From the NCBI GenBank assembly GCA_947585865.1, contig CANPXH010000005.1, positions 1-64,000 of the forward strand: DNA of 64,000 bases, written 5' to 3'. Position numbers and translations under genes: made by a program. Positions within the stretch are counted from its first letter, which is position 1, and each line of letters begins with the position of its first letter. Shown piece by piece: positions 43,680-51,096 of the stretch. The notes beneath the pieces are model-generated. The model was not told the origin of the DNA, made no database searches, and saw only the letters and a list, made by a program, of their open reading frames with translations. Source of the stretch: an uncultured Clostridia bacterium. GTDB lineage: Bacteria; Bacillota; Clostridia; Lachnospirales; CAG-274.

Positions 43680-43755
43680 TATGCAGCCAAACCGCTGACA
43701 GGTATGCGCCGCAGAAATGCTCGGCAATATACTGTCTCATCGGTTTGGCCGCATA
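43680..43755 (-). terminator. Terminator of thiI, shared gap with the CDF gene
   Basis: GCCAAACCG/CGGTTTGGC (43686-43694 with 43741-43749), extended by TATGC/GCATA after one mismatch, with a long internal loop. On the minus strand ATTTTTAT follows the stem. Confidence 0.6.
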
Positions 43756-43767
43756 TTGGACACATAT

Positions 43768-44940
43768 TTAAAATTCCACTGTCACACTGTTTTCAACAGC
43801 CTTTTCTATAAGCTCGTCCAGCCCTTCTATTTTTCTTTCCATAGATTCTATTATGCTTTTCTTGGGCTTTGTTTCCGGATGCTTTGCCACAAATACGGTA
43901 CAGCAATCTTCATAAGGCCTTATTGATATGTCAAAAGTACCTATATCCACCGCTACGTCTACTATATCCTGCTTATCCATGGCGCAAAGCGGCCTCAGCA
44001 CGGGAATAGACGCTGCGGGATCTATGGCGTATATCGCCTCCATTGTCTGGCTTGCCACCTGTCCTATGCTGTCACCTGTAACAAGGGCATAGCTCTTGTT
44101 CTTAAGCGCTATCCTTTCTGCCGCCTTCAGCATGGCTCTCTTTAAAAATACAGTCATTTTCTCAGGCGGCGTATGCTCATATATGCAAAGCTGTGTTTCG
44201 GTAAACGGCACTATGTGCAGCTTTATGCTGCCTGTGAACACCGAAAGCCTTTCGGCTATATCCATTACCTTTTGCTTGGCTCTTTCCGACGTATACGGCG
44301 GAGAATCAAAGTATACGGCCTCTATCTCAACGCCTCTTTTTGCCACAAGGAAGGCCGCAGCAGGACTGTCTATGCCGCCTGAAAGAAGCACCGTTGCCTT
44401 GCCGCCCGAGCCGTAGGGCAAACCTCCGTGGCCCTTTATGAGCTTGCTGTATATATAGGCGCTGTTGCGCAGCTCTATCATAAGCTTTATTTCCGGGTCG
44501 TGTACATCGACCTTCAAGTTGTCTATATTATGGAGTATATAGCCGCCTACATCGGCGCTTATTTCATTGCCGGTCATAGGATATCTTTTGTCCGAACGTC
44601 TCGTTATGACTTTAAATGTGACGCCTCCGTTGGGAAAATGCTCACGAAAGTGCATTAGCGCATATTTTCTGAGACTCTCTATGGACTGATCCTCAAACTC
44701 TATGCCCGGACATACGGCCACGACACCAAGTATATTCACAACAATGGGAATGACCGTATCGTAGTCAAATTCTCCCTCTTCGTTTACAACAAGTATCCTG
44801 CCCTGCTCCTTATAAACTCTGTAGCCCGGGTATTTGTCAAGTCTTTTTATAATTGTTTTTATAAGGCGGTTCTCAACAAGGTATCTGTTTTTGCCTCTCA
44901 TTGCTATCTCGCCGTATTTTACAAGCAATACATTACGCAT
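43768..44940 (-). CDS. thiI: tRNA 4-thiouridine synthase ThiI
   Basis: Adds sulfur to uridine 8 of tRNA, and in many bacteria supplies sulfur for thiamine. 390 aa from ATG 44940, eight bases after AAGGA; ATG 44949 overlaps that site. Domains: N-terminal ferredoxin-like and THUMP (about 60-165), then the PP-loop AANH domain with VLLSGGIDSPAAAFL. The C-terminal rhodanese domain of E. coli ThiI is absent, as in many Firmicutes, where a dedicated cysteine desulfurase gives sulfur directly. That partner is the next gene upstream, 11 bases away. Confidence 0.95.
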   Translation of the reverse strand: MRNVLLVKYGEIAMRGKNRYLVENRLIKTIIKRLDKYPGYRVYKEQGRILVVNEEGEFDYDTVIPIVVNILGVVAVCPGIEFEDQSIESLRKYALMHFREHFPNGGVTFKVITRRSDKRYPMTGNEISADVGGYILHNIDNLKVDVHDPEIKLMIELRNSAYIYSKLIKGHGGLPYGSGGKATVLLSGGIDSPAAAFLVAKRGVEIEAVYFDSPPYTSERAKQKVMDIAERLSVFTGSIKLHIVPFTETQLCIYEHTPPEKMTVFLKRAMLKAAERIALKNKSYALVTGDSIGQVASQTMEAIYAIDPAASIPVLRPLCAMDKQDIVDVAVDIGTFDISIRPYEDCCTVFVAKHPETKPKKSIIESMERKIEGLDELIEKAVENSVTVEF

Positions 44941-44951
44941 ATCGATCATCC

Positions 44952-46088
44952 TTATCTGGGTATAAATCTTCTGAGCAAAGGTACATTTTTCATAAGGCTC
45001 TCAACGACCGCCTCGGCCTCTTCCGCCGTATTCTCCGGCGAAAAGCTGAAGCGCACGGCATTTGCTCCTCTGCCTTCTGTGATATAGTCCACTATTTTTT
45101 TCTTTTCCTTGGCTCTGGATGAACAGGCTGAGCCTGTGGCAACATATATTTCTTCATTTTCCAAAGCGTGCAGAAGGACTTCGCCCTTTACGTTTTTAAA
45201 GCTTAAATTCAGTATATAAGGGCTGCCGTTTTCACTGTCGCCGTTTACATATACGTCATCGAGCTTGTCCGTTATTTTCAAAAGCGTGTTTTTTATTTCC
45301 GACACTTTTTTGTAATTGACATCAATGCTTTCTGCGGCAAGCTCAACAGCCCTGCCCATAGCGGCTATGCCGTAGGTGTTTTCCGTACCCGGGCGGAAGC
45401 CTTTTTCCTGACCGCCTCCGAAGTGAAGGTTATTCACCCTTACTCCTTTCCTCACATACATTGCGCCGACTCCCTTAGCGGAGCATATCTTATGTCCGCT
45501 CATTGTTATTATGTCGGCATATTTGCTGTTTATAACGTGCTTGCAAAAGGCCTGCACACAGTCGGTATGGAAAATACAATTGGGATTTTTGTTTTTTATT
45601 GTATTGTATATACCCTCCATATCCTGTACGGTGCCCACCTCATTGTTCACATACATTATACTCACAAGTATGGTATCCTCATTTACCGCTTTTTCAAGCT
45701 CATCCATACGGATATAGCCTTTATCGTCAACATTTAAGGTGACGACTTCAAAGCCTCTTCTTTCAAGCTCCTTAAAGCTGTCGGTAACGGAAGGATGCTC
45801 TATGTTCATTGTTACGACTCTTTTGCCTCTTCTTTTGTAAGCTTCGGCAGCGCCTAATATGGCGGTGTTGTTTGCTTCGGTGCCGCCGCTTGTGAAATAT
45901 ATTTCCTCGGCATCTGCCTTTATTGCCGAAGCAATTATTTTTCTTGCCCGTGTCATCTCCTTTTCCGCTTCAAAGCCAAGGCGATGCAATGAAGATGGAT
46001 TGGCAAAATCCTTTTTCATAAATCCATACATATATTCCATAACCTGCTCCGACATTTTGGTTGTGGAAGCATTGTCAAAATATATCAC
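44952..46088 (-). CDS. Cysteine desulfurase (NifS/IscS family), ThiI partner
   Basis: PLP enzyme that takes sulfur from cysteine to a protein persulfide. 378 aa, begins at GTG 46088, whose bases overlap the rsmE stop (GTGA). Motifs: YFDNASTT at the N-terminus, SGGTEANN, the Schiff-base lysine in MSGHKICSAKG, and the catalytic Cys loop ATGSACSSRAKEKKK. Gene pairing with thiI suggests the NifZ-type desulfurase dedicated to tRNA thiolation rather than iron-sulfur assembly. Confidence 0.93.
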   Translation of the reverse strand: MIYFDNASTTKMSEQVMEYMYGFMKKDFANPSSLHRLGFEAEKEMTRARKIIASAIKADAEEIYFTSGGTEANNTAILGAAEAYKRRGKRVVTMNIEHPSVTDSFKELERRGFEVVTLNVDDKGYIRMDELEKAVNEDTILVSIMYVNNEVGTVQDMEGIYNTIKNKNPNCIFHTDCVQAFCKHVINSKYADIITMSGHKICSAKGVGAMYVRKGVRVNNLHFGGGQEKGFRPGTENTYGIAAMGRAVELAAESIDVNYKKVSEIKNTLLKITDKLDDVYVNGDSENGSPYILNLSFKNVKGEVLLHALENEEIYVATGSACSSRAKEKKKIVDYITEGRGANAVRFSFSPENTAEEAEAVVESLMKNVPLLRRFIPR

Positions 46089-46819
46089 ACTAAATCCTCC
46101 AGTTCGTACAAAAGCATTACGGAAGCCACAAGACCCGCCGTCTCCGTTCTTAGTATTCTCTTGCCAAGGGTGACGGATACGATCCCCTTTGAAAGAGCGT
46201 ACTCTATCTCCTTTTCGGAAAAGCCGCCCTCAGGGCCTATGAAAACTCCTACGGTATTTCCTTTAAATCCTTTTGCATAGCTTTTGACAGTATTCTTCTT
46301 TTCTTTTTCATAGGGTATTATTGCGCCGTCAAGCCCGGCGGCCTCATCAATAGCCGATCTGATATCCATGATGTTTGCGACTTCAGGTATCTTCCCTCTT
46401 CCGCACTGCTTTGCCGCAGCCTCGGCTATCTTGTTCCAGCGTGCAAGCTTTTTGTTTTCCCTGCCTTCCAATTTCACCACCGTGCGTTCGGTGCTTACAG
46501 GCACTATGCTGTCCACTCCTATTTCAACGCACTTTTGTATGACAAGCTCCATTTTGTCGGACTTGGGTATCGCCTGATAAAGAGTTATTTTTATATCGGG
46601 CTCGTTATTATTTGTGGATATGTCAACGACTTTGGCTGATATTTCCCTTTTGCTTACAGCCGTGATCTCGCATTCGTAATCCCTGCCCTCACCGTCGCAC
46701 ACGGTAATGACATCGCCGATCTTTCCCCTCAGTACGTCGGCTATATGCCTTGCGTTATCGCCTTCAAGTGTAACGATACTGTCATTTATGCTTTCGCTGT
46801 TTACAAAAAATTTAGGCAT
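46085..46819 (-). CDS. rsmE: 16S rRNA m3U1498 methyltransferase RsmE
   Basis: 244 aa SPOUT methyltransferase that methylates U1498 of 16S rRNA. The N-terminal PUA-like part (HIADVLRGKIGDVI) is followed by the SAM-binding knot: GVFIGPEGGFSEKEI near residue 190 and SVTLGKRILRTETAG. Three bases after prmA and overlapping the desulfurase gene by four. Confidence 0.95.
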   Translation of the reverse strand: MPKFFVNSESINDSIVTLEGDNARHIADVLRGKIGDVITVCDGEGRDYECEITAVSKREISAKVVDISTNNNEPDIKITLYQAIPKSDKMELVIQKCVEIGVDSIVPVSTERTVVKLEGRENKKLARWNKIAEAAAKQCGRGKIPEVANIMDIRSAIDEAAGLDGAIIPYEKEKKNTVKSYAKGFKGNTVGVFIGPEGGFSEKEIEYALSKGIVSVTLGKRILRTETAGLVASVMLLYELEDLV

Positions 46820-46822
46820 AGC

Positions 46823-47797
46823 TTACTCCTTCACAGATGTTATACATACCCATTCATCCTTTATGTTCGTACTTACGACCTTGAGCCCGCATTCCTCAAG
46901 GGCAGCATAAACATCATCGATCCTTTCTTTTATTATTCCGGATGCTATAAAAACGCCTTTCTTTTTTAGCTGCTTTGATACGACAGTGCTTATGGCGCAT
47001 ATCACATCGGCTATTATATTTGCCACGACAACGTCATATTTGTCATAGCCTATCTCATCCTGCAATTTCTTGTCATCTATCACATTGCCGCTTGTAACAT
47101 AGTATTTTGTCCTGTCCACACCGCTCAGTTCAGCATTTTCATAGGCAGTCTTTATGGCATGGGCGTCTATGTCCACGGCAAAGGCGCTCTTAGCTCCCAA
47201 AAGGAGAGCCACAACAGACAATATACCGCTGCCGCAGCCCAGATCCGCAACAACGGAATCTTCCTTTATATATTTTTCCAGCTCCAGCATACAAAGCTGT
47301 GTTGTCTGATGAAGCCCTGTGCCGAAAACATGACCGGGATTTATGTTGAATATAACTCTGCCTTCTGTATTATCCACATCCTCCCACACAGGTTTTATAA
47401 GTATTTTCTTTCCTATAGTAAACGGCTTGTAGTAGTCCTTCCACTTGTTGAGCCATTCCTCATCGTTAAGGTTTGATTTGGTTTCTATTTCCAGCCTGCC
47501 CATATCGATCCCCAGATCCATAGATCTAAGTCTGTTTATGGCATCCTTTATGTGGAGGAGCATTTCCTCGCCATATGGATCGTCGCCTACATATACTGTT
47601 ATCCTGGTCTCGCCCGCAGGCTTGTTCAAAAGCTCTTCGTCAACATAATCCCAATATTGCGAACTTGTGTTGAGAAAGTCCTTGAGTTCATTATCATCCT
47701 CGACCTGTATGCCTGTCACTCCCGTGTCGAGAAGAGCGGCGGTCACAGGCTCTATGCCCTCGGTCGTTGTATATATTTTAACTTCTGTCCATTCCAT
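46823..47797 (-). CDS. prmA: Ribosomal protein L11 methyltransferase PrmA
   Basis: 324 aa from ATG 47797 (MEWTEVKIYTT), preceded by AGGAGG; the frame extends a further 19 codons but without a ribosome site. N-terminal L11-recognition domain, then a class I SAM-dependent domain: FGTGLHQTTQLCM, VADLGCGSGILSVVAL and VVANIIADVI. First gene of the prmA-rsmE-desulfurase-thiI operon and divergent from rlmD. Confidence 0.95.
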   Translation of the reverse strand: MEWTEVKIYTTTEGIEPVTAALLDTGVTGIQVEDDNELKDFLNTSSQYWDYVDEELLNKPAGETRITVYVGDDPYGEEMLLHIKDAINRLRSMDLGIDMGRLEIETKSNLNDEEWLNKWKDYYKPFTIGKKILIKPVWEDVDNTEGRVIFNINPGHVFGTGLHQTTQLCMLELEKYIKEDSVVADLGCGSGILSVVALLLGAKSAFAVDIDAHAIKTAYENAELSGVDRTKYYVTSGNVIDDKKLQDEIGYDKYDVVVANIIADVICAISTVVSKQLKKKGVFIASGIIKERIDDVYAALEECGLKVVSTNIKDEWVCITSVKE

Positions 47798-47836
47798 ATA
47801 AATTCCTCCTAGACAAATCATGGCAATATTATTATA

Positions 47837-47865
47837 ATTATAACAGATATGCAAATAAATTACAA
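47837..47865 (-). promoter_or_regulatory. Sigma-A promoter of the prmA operon
   Basis: TTGTAA (47860-47865), 17 bases, TATAAT (47837-47842) on the minus strand. It overlaps the start region of divergent rlmD. Confidence 0.65.
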
Positions 47866-47884
47866 GAATAAGAGGTCAGCACAT

Positions 47885-49246
47885 ATGAGTAAAAAATACA
47901 CGGATGTAGAAATAGAAACGATCGATATAGAATTCCCCAACAAGGGCATAGGTATTTTCAATGATAAGAAAGTGATTATAAAAAATACTATACCCGGACA
48001 GAAGATCATTGCGGATATAAAGAAAAAGAAAGGACAATATGAAGGCAGACTTAAAGATATAATCAAAAGAGCAGACTATGAGATCAGTCCGTTATGCCCT
48101 GCCTTCGGCAAATGCGGCGGCTGTACATATCAGAACATAAGCTATGAAAAGGAGCTTGAAATAAAGAAAAAGACAGTTCTTGACCTATTGGAAAAAGGAG
48201 GCATATCGGGCTTTGAATTTATGGGCATAAAGGGAAGCCCATGCACCGAAGGCTACAGGAACAAAATGGAATTTAGCTTTGGTGACAACGGTGCGGAAGG
48301 CGAGCTTTGTCTTGGCATGAGAAAGAGAAACAGCTATTACGAAGTGGTCAACGCCGACTGCTGCCGCATAGTTCATGAGGATATGCAAAAAATATTGAAC
48401 ACCGTGCTGGGATTTTTTAAAAATAGCGGCGAGACCTTTTATCACAAGACAAGACATACAGGCACTCTTCGTCATCTCCTTGTGAGAAGAGGCCATTTCA
48501 CAGGGGAGATCATAATAGGTCTTGTGACCGCTTCGGAATTCAATACCGATACCGCTCCCCTTGTAAACGCCCTTCTCTCCCTTGAGCTGCAGGGCAAAAT
48601 AAAGGGAATAAGCCATATCATAAACGACGGCGTTGCGGATGTTGTAAAAGCGGATAAAATAATACAGCTCTATGGTGAGGACTTTTTTATGGAAAGACTT
48701 CTTGGGCTGGATTTTAAAATATCAATATTTTCATTTTTTCAGACAAATTCCTCAGGGGCTGAAGTCCTGTATTCCACAGTAAGAGAATTTGCGGGAAACG
48801 AAAACAACAATGTCATATTCGACCTTTACTGCGGAACAGGCACCATTACTCAGCTTATGAGTACCAATGCAAAAAAAGTCGTGGGGATAGAAATAGTTGA
48901 AGAGGCCGTGGAAGCAGCAAAAATGAATGCAAAACTCAACGGCATTTCCAATTGCGTATTTATAGCCGGAGATGTGCTTAATATGGTAGATAAGCTTGAG
49001 GATAAGCCCGATATTATTATACTCGATCCTCCCCGTGAGGGTATACATCCCAAAGCCATACTTAAAATAATAAGCTTCGATGCACCTAAGCTTGTGTACG
49101 TAAGCTGTAAAGCAAGCTCTCTGGCAAAGGATCTGAATGTATTCGAGGAAAACGGCTATAAGGTTGAAAAAATATGCTGCGTGGATATGTTCCCAAGGAC
49201 ATATCATGCTGAGACGGTGTGCCTGCTGACCAAACAAAATCTTTAA
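47885..49246 (+). CDS. rlmD: 23S rRNA (uracil-C5)-methyltransferase, RlmD/RumA family
   Basis: 453 aa from ATG 47885 (MSKKYTDVE), eight bases after AAGAGGT; the frame opens 12 codons earlier. N-terminal TRAM domain, iron-sulfur cysteines CPAFGKCGGCTYQ near residue 70, SAM motif FDLYCGTGTITQL, DPPREGIHPKA, and catalytic Cys in LVYVSCKASSLAKDL. RlmD and RlmCD type enzymes cannot be separated by eye, so the exact uridine is uncertain. Confidence 0.93.
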   Translation: MSKKYTDVEIETIDIEFPNKGIGIFNDKKVIIKNTIPGQKIIADIKKKKGQYEGRLKDIIKRADYEISPLCPAFGKCGGCTYQNISYEKELEIKKKTVLDLLEKGGISGFEFMGIKGSPCTEGYRNKMEFSFGDNGAEGELCLGMRKRNSYYEVVNADCCRIVHEDMQKILNTVLGFFKNSGETFYHKTRHTGTLRHLLVRRGHFTGEIIIGLVTASEFNTDTAPLVNALLSLELQGKIKGISHIINDGVADVVKADKIIQLYGEDFFMERLLGLDFKISIFSFFQTNSSGAEVLYSTVREFAGNENNNVIFDLYCGTGTITQLMSTNAKKVVGIEIVEEAVEAAKMNAKLNGISNCVFIAGDVLNMVDKLEDKPDIIILDPPREGIHPKAILKIISFDAPKLVYVSCKASSLAKDLNVFEENGYKVEKICCVDMFPRTYHAETVCLLTKQNL

Positions 49247-49255
49247 AACCTCAGT

Positions 49256-49290
49256 AAATAAGGGCTTTTATGGAAAAGAAGCCCTTATTT
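49256..49290 (+). terminator. Terminator of rlmD (bidirectional)
   Basis: Perfect 12-bp stem AAATAAGGGCTT/AAGCCCTTATTT, flanked by A-rich and T-rich sequence. Confidence 0.92.
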
Positions 49291-49341
49291 TTATTTGCCG
49301 TTTAGGGTATTTTTAGAGGTTTGTGTTGTTCGTGGAGTCAT
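49291..49341 (-). CDS. 16-codon mini-ORF with strong ribosome site
   Basis: Reads MTPRTTQTSKNTLNGK. AAGGAGG lies exactly seven bases before the ATG and the stop abuts the rlmD terminator stem. No family recognised; it follows another terminator hairpin (49383-49411) and lacks a clear promoter. It could be a remnant of a larger gene or a small peptide. Confidence 0.3.
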   Translation of the reverse strand: MTPRTTQTSKNTLNGK

Positions 49342-49382
49342 TTATTATCCTCCTTAATCATTTATGCCATAAAATATAAAAT

Positions 49383-49411
49383 TATCCCAATAGTTTTATG
49401 CCATTGGGATA
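49383..49411 (-). terminator. Terminator of the small lipoprotein gene
   Basis: TATCCCAAT/ATTGGGATA perfect 9-bp stem, followed on the minus strand by T-rich sequence (ATTTTATATTTT). Confidence 0.75.
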
Positions 49412-49450
49412 TACGATGCTATTTGGTTCAATTAAAATACAAACGAAAAT

Positions 49451-49807
49451 TTACTGATTCCATTCGTATTCTGAGTGCCAACCATCGGGTATGTCGGTGA
49501 CATCTATTTCTCTTAACAGCATAGCGGCATCGTGAGGAAAAGCAATTACAATCCATTCGTCGGCTGAATACCCTTTTAATTCATAAACTCTATTGTCCTT
49601 ATCCCCATCTACGATTCCGATTTGCGTTCCACGCTCACCGTAATCGGTTAATGCGCCGTATGGTACATATGTCTTATCATCCCATACTATGGTTGCATAC
49701 CCATCACCTTCTCCGGAAGCCATGTCCTTTAAATCTTGTTGAGAGCAAGCACACAAGGAAAAAAAGAGAATAAAAATAGCGATGAAAGATAATAATGTCT
49801 TTTTCAT
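49451..49807 (-). CDS. Hypothetical small lipoprotein
   Basis: 118 aa from ATG 49807 (MKKTLLSFIAIFILFFS), preceded by AAAGGAG; 28 in-frame codons upstream lack a site. Lipobox-like LCAC (Cys21). The mature part has DDKTYVPYGALTDYGERGTQIGIVDGD, resembling small immunity-like or surface lipoproteins, but I do not recognise the family. It ends in a Trp/Tyr-rich HSEYEWNQ. Single gene with its own terminator. Confidence 0.72.
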   Translation of the reverse strand: MKKTLLSFIAIFILFFSLCACSQQDLKDMASGEGDGYATIVWDDKTYVPYGALTDYGERGTQIGIVDGDKDNRVYELKGYSADEWIVIAFPHDAAMLLREIDVTDIPDGWHSEYEWNQ

Positions 49808-49946
49808 TATAATGTTACTCCTTTGCAATCTTCGATTTATCTCTTGGCCTATTATAACAAATGAGCCATCGCTTTTCAACTCAAAACTCATGACTCAGTT
49901 TCTTTTCAACTGTTCTCTCTACACCGTCTGCTATTTCTTTCCATAA

Positions 49947-49971
49947 TTTCCCGTGACCCGGTCACGGGAAA
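49947..49971. repeat. Perfect 12-bp inverted repeat
   Basis: TTTCCCGTGACC and GGTCACGGGAAA around one C. It is GC-rich in an AT-rich 435-bp gap (49808-50242) that otherwise holds only the promoter of the next gene. It could be a regulator site or a stranded terminator; no gene ends here. Confidence 0.6.
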
Positions 49972-50178
49972 ATTATAAACTTATCAAATTATTTTAATTT
50001 TTGCCAAAAGATTTATAAACAACTCAAGGGGATAGTTGCATAACTTTACTATCTCCTTATTTATTTTTTGCCGTTTAATATATTATTTTTTTTATATAGC
50101 ATATTGAAACAAGCAATGTCACCATACGGCAAAAATATGGATAAATATTCTTTAAAAGCAAATATTGAAATATAATTA

Positions 50179-50207
50179 TTGTTTTTTTATACAAAATATT
50201 TTATAAT
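50179..50207 (+). promoter_or_regulatory. Promoter of the CXXCXGXG lipoprotein gene
   Basis: TTGTTT (50179-50184), 17 bases, TATAAT (50202-50207), about 35 bases before the ATG. Confidence 0.6.
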
Positions 50208-50242
50208 ATATTTATAATAAACTAAACAAAGGGGGATATACA

Positions 50243-51010
50243 ATGAGGAAAATAATATCATATTTTTTATTAATATTTGTTTTTTCCGTTATGATATCAG
50301 GCTGCAGCTCAGACACTTCAAGTTCCGACAGCATTGATATGAAAAACAATATTACATATTCGGGCAATTCGGGCAGCTACAGCTCAAGCGGCAGCACTGC
50401 AAAAAGCACTAACAAAGCAAAAAGCAATAGCAAATCAAAAAGCACTAACGAAACAAAAAGCAATAACAAAGCAAAAAGCACTAACAAAGCAATAAGCACT
50501 AACAAGGCAAAAAGCAACATATCCCAAAAAAATAAAGACAAAGCAGAGATATGCGAAAACTGCAAGGGCAAAGGAAAAACTGTTTGCACATGGTGCGGCG
50601 GCACCGGAAAGCAATCTGCTGCAGGCACTGAATACAATTGCTTTACCTGTGGAGGAAGCGGATATGAAAACTGTATAATATGCGGAGGAAGCGGAAAAAA
50701 AGTAACCCACTCATCCTCCGATATTTCTTCCGACGTCGGTATCCCCAATATAGGCAATACATCTCCGATCCCTTATTCCTCTTTCGGCTCTTCAAAATGT
50801 ACATATTGTAACGGAGCAGGCCAAACTCTGTGCGGCAGTTGTCATGGCACAGGCTATCTTGAACAGCAAAACTATGCTCCGGACTTCGGAACCGGAGGAA
50901 ACAGCGGCTCATACAGATCCAATACATATATGACAAAAACCAGATGTGCCCGCTGTAACGGTACAGGAGCAGCTCCGTGTATGAAATGCGGAGGAGACGG
51001 AGTATTTTAA
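50243..51010 (+). CDS. Exported lipoprotein with four DnaJ-like CXXCXGXG zinc-finger modules
   Basis: 255 aa. Lipoprotein signal with lipobox ISGC (Cys21), then a Ser-rich stretch and a 45-residue low-complexity linker of six-residue units (KSTNKA, KSNSKS, KSTNET and similar; 18-base DNA repeats at about 50401-50525). The rest contains eight CXXC motifs in four pairs: CENCKGKG/CTWCGGTG, CFTCGGSG/CIICGGSG, CTYCNGAG/CGSCHGTG and CARCNGTG/CMKCGGDG. This is the DnaJ cysteine-rich zinc-binding pattern, here without a J-domain and outside the membrane. Role unknown. GGGGGA precedes the ATG. The next gene, a sensor kinase, is 86 bases downstream. Confidence 0.85.
   Translation: MRKIISYFLLIFVFSVMISGCSSDTSSSDSIDMKNNITYSGNSGSYSSSGSTAKSTNKAKSNSKSKSTNETKSNNKAKSTNKAISTNKAKSNISQKNKDKAEICENCKGKGKTVCTWCGGTGKQSAAGTEYNCFTCGGSGYENCIICGGSGKKVTHSSSDISSDVGIPNIGNTSPIPYSSFGSSKCTYCNGAGQTLCGSCHGTGYLEQQNYAPDFGTGGNSGSYRSNTYMTKTRCARCNGTGAAPCMKCGGDGVF
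50401..50525 (+). repeat. Degenerate 18-base tandem repeats (Lys/Ser/Asn/Thr linker)
   Basis: About seven units of AAAAGCACTAACAAAGCA type, each coding six residues. The repeat number is likely to vary between strains by slippage. Confidence 0.75.
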
Positions 51011-51096
51011 AGATACGGCTTCCGTTCATATGATCGGCGTATCGCAAAAATATACATTAAATATATGATCTGCCGTTATAGCAGAGGAGGATCGAT

